The notes below the pieces were generated by a model, which was not told the origin of the DNA, did not search any database, and saw nothing but the letters and a program-made list of their open reading frames with translations. Shown one piece after another: positions 53,130 through 63,829 of a stretch of 64,000 bases of DNA (the stretch's first letter is position 1; the number at the start of each line of letters is the position of its first letter). Made by a program: the position numbers and the translations under genes. The DNA comes from Nematopogon swammerdamellus (taxonomy: Eukaryota; Arthropoda; Insecta; Lepidoptera; Adelidae), in the NCBI GenBank assembly GCA_946902875.1, contig OX336343.1, positions 1,650,754 through 1,714,753 on the forward strand. The letters run 5' to 3'.

Positions 53130-53615
53130 TACGACCTTTCTCTTATTATTTCCGCACAGAAAGCACGGAAACCATCTATAACCCGATCATCGAGAAACAG
53201 CTCTTTGCTTAGGGGCCAGACCAACCCAGCGTCATGGACCACGCCCTCAAGTGCTCCCCTTGCGTTATCGCTTAGGGGTACGTGGTCTACCGAATCGATC
53301 GGTTCCCCGCACTCGCATTTGCTATCATCTGTGATGCCGAATCTACAGAAGTGTTTTCCGAACTTCCCATGTCCAGTCAGGAATTGAACAAGCTCTCAAT
53401 TCACTCTAAATACTTTCTTTCCTCTCATCTTTACGATGAATCTCGGTATGAAATTCACGCGTGACTTGACCTTTTTCGCATTTGGCCCATTCGTCCTGCC
53501 AAATTTCCAGACTAATTCTCTCTTGTAATTTCCTCTTGATTTTTTGAGACAGAATGCAACAGTGCAAACCATATCTAAATAGATAAAGTAGTTTTCGAGT
53601 TATAAGGATATTCAT
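53130..53615 (-). pseudogene. non-LTR retrotransposon C-terminal remnant
   Basis: Minus strand reads KLQERISLEIWQDEWAKCEK GQVTREF, a stop, then in other frames LTGHGKFGKHFCRFG, CECGEPIDSVDHV and VIDGFRAFCAEIIRER. This is the Cys/His-containing tail of I/R1/Jockey-type polyproteins. Several frameshifts. Confidence 0.7.
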
Positions 53616-53974
53616 ATATTATACATACTACGAAGGTTACACGGCCGCCCCGTGCTGCCGCGCGGGATTTTATCATGGAAATCATCATCTAACATTATAA
53701 TTAATTTCCTAGTCTAGTACTTATTCTGTCTCGCGCGATTCTTTATCTATCGCTTCTATCAGTTCCTAGTCTAATATTACCTACTTGGGTAGTTACTATA
53801 ACTAACCACTACCTATGCTAATTTACTCCTTTAAAATTGCTCGGTATTGTCTTGAAATTGCATTTAAATGCTAGGTGGGATCGGTATTTTGTATGTGGTG
53901 TAATTTAAATCACATCTATGCTTCCTTCATTAATGCATGTGAATGCAACACGTGATAAAACGCTTGGTCGTATA

Positions 53975-54265
53975 CAGCATGTTTCAGGATAGGGTTTCGT
54001 AACTTCAGGGTTCGAAAGGGGTCCATATTTGAAGATGAAAAGCTCTGAAACGATTTCCCAGATTCGGTCATTTTATAGTCACTTTTTGGTGAAAATCTTT
54101 TAGTCGAGATATGGTGGACGGTTAACGTCCACCTTTATTAAATAAAAATAAAATGATTAACTTACATACATAACTAGTAGAATTGAACTGCATGTAGGTA
54201 AATTTCAAACGCTTAAATTTGAATGACATCAAAAGAAAAATGGGACTGGACTAGGTCATTGCACT
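53975..54265 (+). repeat. dispersed repeat G, longest copy
   Basis: CAGCATGTTTCAGGATAGGG TTTCGTAACTTCAGGG, GGTGGACGGTTAACGTCCAC, GTAGAATTGAACTGCATGTA. Related to 30820-31015 and 43118-43345. Function unknown. Confidence 0.65.
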
Positions 54266-54289
54266 CCCTAGACCTCCAATCATTGAAAT

Positions 54290-55140
54290 AAAAAAAAAGA
54301 AAATAAAAAAAAAACCCGACTACTGTTATTGTATATTGTTTATTAAGCATTCATTAGACAGCATGACTGTACTCGAATTTGTTACAATTTGTTCTATCCG
54401 ATTCGATTACACCCACGAAGAAGAACCGGTAAGAAACTTCGCAGGGCTTTTTTTTCATAATCATTTTTACATTGTTATTTCATTCGTTTTTAATGAAATA
54501 ACAAAGAAAAGTTTATGGAAAATGCTACTAAGTAAGTAATAGTCCCGCGTGTAGAAGGATTAGAATAGGCAACTGTAGCCCGCATTGTCGGTCAAATTTT
54601 CTTATTATTACCTTAGCTTTTTGTAGTCAGGTTTTTCATAAAAAAAAAAAATTTTTTTGTTGAAAAAAAAATTTTTTTGTTGAAGCATAGATTTTATAGG
54701 TGAAGCAACGAAACCCTACCGACATAGAATACTTCACGTGACACATACTCCCTCCCTTCTGTGTCACATTTGAGGATATATGTATGTTTACTCTCCACAC
54801 AATAGGACAATATTGACCATGGAAAACACAAACTTTGCTTATCTATTCCATTTATCATCCGCTGTATAAATCCTCCTTCGCCGAGATAAGATAAAGCTTC
54901 GACCATTCACTGTTGGAGAATTTTTTGCTGCGAATTTTTCCTTGTGACACACTTTGTTTTACAATTTGATTGTTCTTTTGTGCTGGCGTGCCTATATGAA
55001 AGATTCAGGGGACACTGACCATTGCGCGAGCGACGCGTGATTGTCACAGACGTAGGAATACCTAGAAAGGGCGAACAAAAGCTGAGATGTGTCCATCTAA
55101 AATGCCCCTATAGAGAATTTCAATTTCAAACATAAATACA
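54290..55140. other. no gene supported
   Basis: Contains a short frame with the EEEPVRNFAGLFF-like string (54336-54539), which looks like a common repeat-derived peptide, and a tandem A/T motif at 54640-54685. No host exon recognised. Confidence 0.45.
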
Positions 55141-55144
55141 TAGT

Positions 55145-55690
55145 ATACATACCACACGCTGTATCCTGACAATCGGGGTAAGCAGAGCAGTCGGTGTTGT
55201 GCTGCAGGTACTCTTGTAAATTGCAGCACAACACCGAGCACCACGTTTAGCTAGGTATTATGTAGGACAAGATAACTATTATGCAGCGAGTAAGGCACGC
55301 AGACTCACATGCTGCATGACTCGGTGGAAGGACCGTGCCAAGGTGAGAGGTGGCTATCCTGTCGCAATTTAGCACGGCATCCTGTCCTGATGTCGTGTCG
55401 TGATGATGCCCTTAAATCGATGACTCGTACTATGTAGGCAGTGGCAAACACTTTTGTAAGAGGACGTAAAAAAAAGTATCCAGCGAAGTTTCTTGCCTGT
55501 TCTTCTTCGGTGTGATAATCGAACTGGCATAATGCTAAATGTTAAGTGTTAAAATATGACGAATCCGAGTGCAGTGTGCTGTCTACGGATGATGAATAAA
55601 GAATAAAGAACAGAGTCGCATTTTACGAAAGCACGGGGTGAGATGCAGTACGGTTATTTATTATTTTCAAGTATACAGACCTCACTCGGT
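55145..55690 (+). mobile_element. family D repeat split by another insertion
   Basis: First part 55145-55395 (CACACGCTGTATCCTGACAA ... GCATGACTCGGTGGAAGGAC). The 3' part resumes at about 55620 (GAAAGCACGGGGTGAGATGC). The middle holds a LINE-like remnant (GCGAAGTTTCTTGCCTGTTC TTCTTCGG). Confidence 0.65.
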
Positions 55691-55984
55691 AAATCTTTCA
55701 GTTTAATTCGTTGTATTGTACACCCGTTCTAATGAGCGATGACAAAATGATTTTATTAAGAATGAAGGCTAAAACAGTATTACACAAAAAACCCCGTCAA
55801 ATGCGAGTAGGAATCCCGCACGGAGGGTTCCGTACCACCACGTAATTGGCTGGATTTTTATTATTTGTTATTTTATTTAGATTTTGCACTATAATAATTA
55901 CTACACCGGTTTGATTTGCACACAGTTTGACGCTTGTTTACGAAAGAGCAAAAAAGAACATTTAAAATAAACGCATTGGCCGTT

Positions 55985-56170
55985 TTCGGTCACACACGCT
56001 GTAAGTACCGTTCCCGGCAGCAAATAATGCGTATGGCGCTTTAGAAAGAGACAATCCGGCTGTAGAGCGTCGTCCCTGTCGCACAGAGACGTGCGAGTTC
56101 GTGCGACAGGGACGACGCTCTACAACCGGACGGTCTCTTTCTATACGCATTATTTTGCTGCCGCCGTGAA
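55985..56170. mobile_element. foldback element with 42-bp near-perfect inner arms
   Basis: 56043-56084 and 56101-56142 pair (GTAGAGCGTCGTCCCTGTCG CAC and complement). Outer arms CAGCAAATAATGCGTAT / ATACGCATTATTTTGCTG extend it. Confidence 0.85.
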
Positions 56171-56353
56171 CTGTAATTTGATTTCACAGACCGCTCCCTC
56201 TGGACATTCTTACGTCTATGGTCAGCGAGAGCGTGCCGTCGACTTTTATTTTATTAGTATTTCATTCGTTTTATTGCACCCATAGAGACGACAGATGCGA
56301 TGCGGATTGAGCCATAATAATTGGACAAGGATTAATTTGATTTTTATATTTTA

Positions 56354-56611
56354 ATTTTTTTTAATGGAAACTAAACACGGTTGGCTTAATTTTTTGTTTT
56401 ATGTAAACTGACACGGTTGGCTACATCACCTACAACATCCGTGATGTCAGCCCATAAGGTGAACTAGGTGCCACGTCAGTGCTTCCCTTCGGTCGTGCCG
56501 GCTACACTGAACTGGACGGAAAATTCATTCAGTGCAGTGGTCGGGTTAAACTCTACCACGTAGTAAGGAAAGAAGGGAAGTGGCCTACAGTTTAATACGT
56601 GGAATCCATTT
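56354..56611 (-). mobile_element. 5S-headed SINE inserted into the end of another copy
   Basis: 56354-56388 is the start of one minus-strand copy (ATGGAAACTAAACACGGTTG GC). 56395-56611 is a second copy. Third copy follows at 56620. Confidence 0.7.
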
Positions 56612-56619
56612 TTTTATTA

Positions 56620-56838
56620 TTTTTTTTTTATGGAACCTGACACGGTTGGCTACATCACCTACAACATCCGTGATGTCAGCCCATAACACAGGGTGAACTA
56701 GGTGCCATGTCAGTGCTTCCCTTCATTTCATGTCGGCTACACTAAACTGGACGGAAAACACGAACTATTATATGCATAACACGGTCAGCCTGCAACGATC
56801 GAACGGTCACCCATCAGAGGTCATATTGATATGGTGTT
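56620..56838 (-). mobile_element. 5S-headed SINE, internally deleted, part of head retained
   Basis: ATGGAACCTGACACGGTTGG ... ACACGAACTATTATATGCAT, then a jump to CACGGTCAGCCTGCAACGAT CGAACGGTCACCCATC (head side). Followed by a short ATGAT pentamer run at 56845-56866. Confidence 0.7.
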
Positions 56839-57053
56839 ATGAAATGATATGATATGATATGATATGCTCTTGACGCTGAGTAGGAAGTCTGTTCAGCCAG
56901 ATGTTGTATTCAATGTTCTCAATGCATTCCGATTATCAGCAAAACATCATAAATCAATACTAATAAAATCTGTAAGGGATGGTCATGGAGTAAGTTACTT
57001 TGTATTAGGATTAGGAGATACTGCTTTTGTAGACTCTATGTATGATACTATGA

Positions 57054-57458
57054 GCGGCGGGTGGCCGAGTGGTTTGGGCATCGGCTTCTCATGCGGGAGG
57101 TCCGAGGTTCGAATCCGTCGGCGTGTACCAATGAGTTTTTTCTGACGAAAAAATTTACGTGCATACCTACACCCGCTGCTTCACCGTTCGGAACCGGTGT
57201 AAAACTGTAGGTCCCTTCGCTTGCCCCTTACTAGGTGGTAGGCTCAAATTGTAGCCGACTGGGTTGGTACCACCGTACTGAATGTAAGATGGCGGCATAG
57301 CAACCCAGTTGTGTTCTCCTCTAGTCCAGTATAGCCAGCAATCTTGGGAAGTCTCCGGTATGGCACCTACCTTCTCGGAGGTGATATTGGCTAGTCAGAG
57401 CATGTGCTTTGGCCCCTCTAACTCAGCCACCCATACCGGATTACATAAAAAAAAAAAA
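57054..57458 (+). mobile_element. tRNA-headed SINE, full length
   Basis: GCGGCGGGTGGCCGAGTGGT TTGGGCATCGG, GAGGTTCGAATCCGTCGGCG, body, 12-nt poly-A. Confidence 0.9.
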
Positions 57459-57762
57459 TACTGAAACTAAATTGACGACATTTAGAAATATTTTCTGTAT
57501 GCATGTATGATCCTTCATACATAAGTCATGCATGAGTCATGCATGAGTCATGTCATGCATGACTCTTAAACCATCATCCGAATTCGATTAACTTAGTACA
57601 AGCATATTTAACTGTACGGGACACTAGGATAGGCTAAATAAAATTTCAGTTCCGGTTACGCTAAGATGTGGCTCTCATACAAACCGGATTTGTTCCGCGC
57701 GCCGAAATAAAGGTAACGCAGGAACGCAGCTCGGCCTTCTTTCTTGCTTACATTCTACTTGC

Positions 57763-58167
57763 TTTTTTTTTTATGTAATCCGGTATGGGTGGCTGAGTCA
57801 AAGGGCCAAAGCACATGCTCAGACTAGCCAATATCACCTCCGAGAAGGTAGGTGCCATACCGGAGACTTCCCTGGATTGTTGGCTATACTGGACTAGAGG
57901 AGGACACAACCGAGGTTGCTATGCGGCCATCTTACATTCAGTACGGTGGTACCAACCCAGTCGGCTACAATTTGAGCCTACCACCTAATAAGGGGCAAGG
58001 GAAGGGACCGACAGTTTTACACCGGTTCCGAACGGTGAAGCAGCAGGTGTAGGTATGTACGTAATTTTTTTCGTCAGAAAAAACTCATTGGTACACGCCG
58101 ACCGGATTCGAACCTCGGACCTCCCCGTAAGAGAAGCCGATGCTCAAACCACTCGGCCACCCGCCGC
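57763..58167 (-). mobile_element. tRNA-headed SINE, full length
   Basis: Reverse orientation: T-run at 57763 to GGCCACCCGCCGC at 58167. Head and B box intact (GAGGTTCGAATCCGGTCGGC on the minus strand). Confidence 0.9.
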
Positions 58168-58351
58168 TTATAAGTTACGAATTTGCTTACGAATTTCACG
58201 CGAGCGAAGCCGCGGGCAAAAGCTAGTGTTTACTATAATGTCGCCAATAGATCATTTCGCATTCCTGTTTACTGTAGGCAAATATGTTTCGACACGCATT
58301 AGCGACAGAACAATGAAAATTGTCTATTCGCGCACGACACGAAAATGTTAA

Positions 58352-59065
58352 GGCGCTTAGTAACGCCACATGTGGATTTTTGAAGAAGTAACCCGTGATA
58401 ACTAGACCAATCTAAAGGCTAAATAAAAATATAGAACAATTCTTACCGTGTGGGGCCGGTACTTAAAAAGAATATCCCCACTGCATCTCTCCCCATGCAT
58501 GTCGTAAAAGGCGACTAAGGGATAAGGACAAGATGCCGTGCTAAAGGGCGACAGGCTCGCCACCTCTCACCTTGGCACGGTACTTCCACCGAGTCATGCA
58601 GCAGGTGGATCTTCGTGCCTTACTTGCTGCTTGATCGATTTAATCTTGTTCGAATACTTTGCGAAACGTGGTGGCCGGTGTTGTGCTGTAACTGACCAGA
58701 GTTCTTGCAGCACAACACCGATTACTCTGCTTACCCCGATTGTCGGGATTCAGCGTGTGTGATATGTATGCATGCATCTTTGTCTATCGATCACACGTTT
58801 TTGGTTGTAAAATTTTATCATTTTCTATACAAACTATACGGTAAACCAAATGTAGATTTTTTTCTCCGCGTGAACTTTACGAAGACTTGATCTCAGAAAC
58901 TAAAGAGAATTTGAATGGATTTTTATAGCAAAATGACGGCATTTGTTATATCTATCGATCACACTATTTTCTAAGTTGTAATGCGAAGGATCGCAATTTA
59001 TGAAAAAAAAAACCCCCTATGAAAGAAAACTACTACGCGCTACGCCCTTGGCGTTACTAGGCGCC
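58352..59065. mobile_element. TTAA-flanked TIR element with nested family D repeat
   Basis: GGCGCTTAGTAACGCC...GGCGTTACTAGGCGCC ends, TTAA at 58348-58351 and 59066-59069: the target preference of piggyBac-type transposases. A minus-strand family D copy (58442-58775) sits inside. Confidence 0.75.
58442..58775 (-). mobile_element. family D repeat, near-complete
   Basis: Minus strand CACACGCTGAATCCCGACAA ... CTGCTGCATGACTCGGTGGA ... GCACGGGGAGAGATGCAGTG ... GGCCCCACACGG. Confidence 0.75.
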
Positions 59066-59113
59066 TTAATGACGTGAAAAATGCGTGAAAATACTAAATT
59101 AAAATACTTCAAC

Positions 59114-60000
59114 ATTGTCTTGACTCACAGACACTTCGAGCACATATTCAAGTTTCTTTGTCACACCGCCCCAGGGCTGTACCCAGGGTGTGGAATGTCT
59201 TGACTCACAGACACTTCGAGCACATATTCAAGTTTCTTCGTCACACCGCCAGGGTGTGGAATGCCAGCTGTATGTTCCCCGCTCCATCAAAATATTGTTT
59301 TTCGGTTCCTTTAGTTTCCATAATTGAAATAAAGTCGGTTAATTATAAACTACCGAAGTTAATGCTCCCCTTAAAAACCTGTCGCGCTGCAAAGGTGTGG
59401 AACGGGCTTGCGGGGAATATCTTTCCCTATTCCTACAATCTACGGATCTTTCCTTATGGCAAAAGAACGAAAATTGTTAAACTTCGGACCAAAATTTTGT
59501 TCTATGAAGTACATAATATGGAAAAAAAAAATTTTAAACTAGATAACATGTACTAAACACTTAAGCAGGCTTTTTTAATTTACAGTATTTTTTCGCGGTG
59601 AAAAAAAATTCTGAATGTGACTCTATTTTAATTTGTATTTTAATATGTCGAGCTAGCTCCATACTGGATAATTATTTTGGAATAAAATTTACGTCATTGT
59701 ATAGGGAATTTAATTTTCTAGACATTAAAGCAGCATTATTTGAAAAAAATAAATACTAATAATTTTTAAACAAACAAAAACTACAAAATTCACCAAATAA
59801 ACGCGCGCACTGCGCTCGATTGCTCAGTGCCGTCGCATCGACTCGAATTTTTGTTTTGCCATATGAATTCATTTAAAGCCTTTCCCCAGTGACGTTAGTA
59901 TGCCTTCAAGCCGGACTGGCACCTCCTCGGGGGTGAAATTGGCTACGCCTGAGGCGTCGACCTGTGGAGCACAACCACCCAGTTCGGGAGCAATAAAAGA
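59114..60000 (+). pseudogene. LINE 3'-end fragments with a 75-bp tandem duplication
   Basis: TTGTCTTGACTCACAGACAC TTCGAGCACATATTCAAGTT TCTT occurs at 59114 and again about 75 bp on. 59390-59456 (AAGGTGTGGAACGGGCTTGC GGGGAATATC) and 59878-60000 (CCTTTCCCCAGTGACGTTAG ... AATAAAAGAAAAG) match the end of the retrotransposon at 14385-14590, interrupted by about 420 bp of unrelated AT-rich DNA. Confidence 0.7.
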
Positions 60001-60162
60001 AAAGGGAGTTTTTTTCAATTTTTTCGATTTTCAAAAACCGTGCGTAATCAAATCGCTTCCCGGCAAGATCCATGCATGATAATCATCATCATCATCATCA
60101 CACCGCTCGCCGTATCCCAACAATCGGGGTAAGCAGAGTAATCGGTATTGTGCTGCGAGGAC

Positions 60163-60292
60163 CAGGTGCAGGTGTGCACTTTAATTTTTTCGTCAGAAAA
60201 AAATCATTGGTACACACCGACCGGATTCGAACCTCGGACCACTTGCATGAGAAGCCGATGCCCAAACCACTCGGCCACCCGCCACTTTGTTT
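60163..60292 (-). mobile_element. tRNA-headed SINE, head only
   Basis: CGTCAGAAAAAAATCATTGG TACACACCGACCGGATTCGA ACC ... CCACTCGGCCACCCGCCAC. The 3' body is missing. A family D fragment precedes it at about 60100-60162. Confidence 0.75.
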
Positions 60293-60379
60293 CGGCGATG
60301 CGGATATGAAGGGACGAGACGCGAAGAGATAAGAAAGGTTATAATATAATCGTAGCAACCATGTAGGCATGTACTATTC

Positions 60380-61172
60380 CTAGAACGATAAAAAAGGTGT
60401 GGACCCCGAACCCTATCATCGCCAGCTTAACACGTTATAAGTAAAAGCATACTTGTTTCATTGGACGGTCGCGCGCTGGCCCGTCAGTCTGTCATCGCCC
60501 GCGTTCGCAAAAACCTGTTTAAGGCGGAAATAGGACTCAAACCGTGCTACCCGAGCACTGATGCTTGAAACACGAACCGTATGCAGATGTAATAGGTGCG
60601 AGATTCGTTCTACTCGTGCGGTGGCTGATACGTCGCGCCGACGATGAACGTTTGCGCGAAAATCACACTATTTATTAAATTTCACGTGTTCGAAAGATGG
60701 AACAAAATATTTATTTCGCTACGATTGTGGGGAAAAATATTATCTATATTTCTATGAGGGTCTTGTATTGAAACAATTTATGCTTTTCAAGATAATTTAA
60801 CTTGAATGTACAATTTTCGTACTTTTCGTTATTTTTGGAGATTTATTTAATTTCAAAGTAGTAAAATGCAATTTTTTTCGCTACGTTTGTTAATTAAAGA
60901 TTAATACATAACATATATTTTTTACAGATTTTTTATCTTTACCAATAGCTCAATAATTTCGTTTAAAGTTGACCTTTTGACCCTTATTCTCGCCTTAAAA
61001 TGCCCGCATGCTCTGTGTTTACGTCTAAAATACTACAGCCAAATTTAGTGTGCACAATAGTGGAATATCTTTTCATCGGTAAGTACACTCCGCTCCCCGC
61101 AACTCGGCGACGACGCTAGCTCTCATACAAGCATTTGACAGTCCGGCGTCCATACCTTTTTTATCGTTCTAG
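60380..61172. mobile_element. non-autonomous hAT-like element, 793 bp, perfect target duplication
   Basis: CTAGAACGATAAAAAAGGT...ACCTTTTTTATCGTTCTAG ends; TACTATTC at 60372-60379 and 61173-61180. Longer version of 8790-9101, which lacks the internal 480 bp. No transposase frame. Confidence 0.92.
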
Positions 61173-61180
61173 TACTATTC

Positions 61181-61935
61181 TGTCGACCTTTAGATAGCTA
61201 ACGATACTATGGCCAGCTAGTGTGCATATCTGTGTATTACATACGAATATTATCTTTTATTGGTCGGTAGATAGTCGAAAATTTATCAGCAATCAATAAT
61301 CATTACGATTTCCTGAGAGCCCATTAATCGTAAGGATGATCGTTATAGCGTTCTCTCTGCTCTTCCTGATAAAATAAGCAAACATTTTTTGTAACGTTTC
61401 TTGACCGGTTCTTTTCCTTGTAGACAGTATTTCCCTGAACGGGACAATGCAAATAAATTACAAATTAAAAAAAACCCCGACCCCTTATAACGTCAAAAAT
61501 TATTTCCGTTTAGTTACTTACTTTTTGTCTTTTATAAGGGGTCGGGGGTTTTTAAAATTTGTAATTTAACTTTTATTTCAAGATTTTTTTAAATAAAAAA
61601 AAAACTGCATGCAAATCGGTCCACTTTTTAAGATAATAATTTTTTTATTACCTACTTTAATACTTGATTACAAACATAGCTAAGAAATATTGTTAAACGT
61701 ATTGTGAAAATATGTTTCTATATTTATAAGCAAAACTAGTTGCGCCCATGGCATAATGTAAAACTCAATGTAAATCGGTTGAGTAGTTTTCGGCTAAGTC
61801 ACACGATAGCTAACCGAATTCCTAGACTTTTTCCGATTGCGTTCATTTTGGACCCCACTGACTGTAACCTGAAGGAGATAATGTCACATTACATATAGGA
61901 AAAACCCGCAAGCGAACAGGTTGAGCCCTTCTTGA
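61181..61935. other. no gene or named repeat recognised
   Basis: AT-rich. A hairpin-like pair AACCCCGACCCCTTATAA / TTATAAGGGGTCGGGGTT... occurs at about 61470-61550 (imperfect foldback). Confidence 0.5.
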
Positions 61936-61939
61936 GTTA

Positions 61940-62370
61940 TATATAAGGTGTTTCGTTAGTCATGTCCTTAACTTCGGGAGGGTTACATACACACTCAAAT
62001 AAACACTTTACGTAAGAAAAAAACATATGTTCATAGGAGCATTTTTTCTCCAAACAAAAAAATAAAATCAAATAAGTAGCTGTAAAAACCAACCATAGTG
62101 ACCTTGTGACTTACATACAACAAACAGCTATTCTGCGTTTGAACCACTTCTCTGATCTGTGGTTTGAACATAGTACTGTCATTGACCCCGTACAATGCAA
62201 GTTACCTACTGTTACACACAGGTTAATGTTTAGGTAGGTAGCAAACATGTTTTGTTAAATTTCTCGAAAAGTAATACTATAAACATATTTTTTTTTGCGT
62301 AACGTGTTTATTTGAGTGTTTATGTAACCCTCCCGAAGTTAATGACATGACTAACGAAACACCTTATATA
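61940..62370. mobile_element. mariner-like MITE with long terminal inverted repeats and TA target
   Basis: TATATAAGGTGTTTCGTTAG TCATG at the left, CATGACTAACGAAACACCTT ATATA at the right; arms continue through AACTTCGGGAGGGTTACAT. About 430 bp, non-coding. Confidence 0.8.
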
Positions 62371-62379
62371 GAAAAAAAT

Positions 62380-62640
62380 ATCATTCAAGATTTCGAATTT
62401 GTTGCGTTTGCGTTTGAAATCCTCGGCCCGTGGAGCAGTGAAGACGAAAGCTTCTTGAACAGGATTGGCCCTCTGCTGGTGGACGCAAGCAACTACTGGC
62501 GTCCCGCAATTAAGGGCCTACTTCATTCAAAGGCTAAGCCTTGCCATCCAGCGGGGGGTAATGAATGTCGTAAGGGTTCTGGGAACTTTTTAAAACGACC
62601 CTTGCGATAGTTATTTTAATGTTTGTTAGGTAGGTTTTAA
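62380..62640 (+). pseudogene. RT C-terminal remnant (FAFEILGPW family)
   Basis: Reads FEFVAFAFEILGPWSSEDES, LVDASNYWRPAI; same family as 846-1300. It abuts the mariner-like element. Confidence 0.6.
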
Positions 62641-62724
62641 TTCTTTAGTATTTGTATGTATTACTTTTTTATATTTTTTTGAATAAAAAGTAAATAAATA
62701 GAAGTACAGATAGAGAAATAAACA

Positions 62725-63055
62725 TACATACATATCACACACGCTGAATCCCGACAATCGGGGTAAGCAGAGTAATCGGTGTTGTGCTGCAAGTACTCTA
62801 GTAAATTACAGCACAACACCGACCACCACGTTTCGCAAAGTATTCGAACAAGATTAAATCGATCAAGCAGCAAGTAAGGCACGAAGACCCACCTGCTGCA
62901 TGACTCGGTGGAAGTACCGTGCCAAGGTGAGAGGTGGCGATCCCGTCGCCCTTTAGCACGATATCTTGTCCTTATCCCTTAGCCGCCTTTTACGACATGC
63001 ACGGGGAGAGATTCAGTGGGGCTATTCTTTTTAAGTACCGGCACCACACGGTACA
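62725..63055 (+). mobile_element. family D repeat, near-complete
   Basis: CACACGCTGAATCCCGACAA, GTGTTGTGCTGCAAGTACTC, TGCTGCATGACTCGGTGGAA, GCCCTTTAGCACGATATC, ACGGGGAGAGATTCAGTGGG, GGCACCACACGGT. Confidence 0.78.
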
Positions 63056-63124
63056 TATTTATGGTTTATTGATTTTATTTATCATTCGTAGGCAAATACA
63101 TTTTGCACTTGAATTCGTCATCTT

Positions 63125-63395
63125 CCGAATGGCAACTCGAACTCGCACACCGAGGGTTCCGTATCGCCATGTCATGGTGAGCTCTGCTTCATACTGTTTT
63201 CGGTAGGTGACGCGCAATTTTTTACTTTTTTGTTATTTTTATTATTTGTTGTTATATCGGCCATAGTACCACATATTCTGTGCAAATTTCCACGGGCTAC
63301 CTATTACGGTTCGAGAGATACAGACCTCGGACAGACATACAGATGGGGCGTAGGCTTAGTAATAGGGTTCCGTACGACGGATACGGAACCCTAAC
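63125..63395 (+). mobile_element. family C dispersed repeat, internally deleted
   Basis: CGAACTCGCACACCGAGGGT TCCGTATCGCCATG, TTATATCGGCCATAGTACCA, GGCGTAGGCTTAGTAATAGG GTTCCGTACG. Confidence 0.75.
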
Positions 63396-63457
63396 AATGA
63401 CATACGTGACATACACACAGGCGACAGACGTTCAAACTTATAATATGTACCTATATG

Positions 63458-63829
63458 GCAGCGTTGCCAGATCTAGTTTTCAAAAATCCGTATAGGTAAT
63501 TAGAAAATCCGTATAAATGTGTTTTCTTCTATGAAAAGCTTTATAGAAAATCCGTACTCCATACAAATCTTCTTGCGTGAAAATCCGTATAAATTATAAA
63601 TTTGTATGAAAACTCAGGTATTTTAATTCCGTATCTTACATTGAAAATCCGTATAAATGTGTTTTCTTCTATGAAAAGCTTTATAGAAAATCCGTACTCC
63701 ATACAAATCTTCTTGCGTGAAAATCCGTATAAATGATAAATTTGTATGAAAACTGAGATATTTTAATTCCGTATCTTACATTGAAAATCCGTATAAATAC
63801 GGATAAATCCGTATATATGGCAACGCTGC
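63458..63829. mobile_element. MITE with internal 140-bp tandem duplication
   Basis: GCAGCGTTGCC...GGCAACGCTGC ends flanked by TATATG on both sides (63452-63457, 63830-63835). Interior is a 140-bp unit repeated twice (GAAAATCCGTATAAATGTGT TTTCTTC at 63503 and 63643). Confidence 0.8.

Larger units (their letters stand above)
56980..58229 (+). mobile_element. Helitron-like element carrying two nested tRNA-SINEs
   Basis: Host pieces: 56980-57053 (TCTGTAAGGGATGGTCATGG), 57459-57762 and 58168-58229 (CACGCGAGCGAAGCCGCGGG CAAAAGCTAGT). SINEs at 57054-57458 (plus) and 57763-58167 (minus) interrupt it. TC start and CTAG-T end fit a Helitron. Confidence 0.65.
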
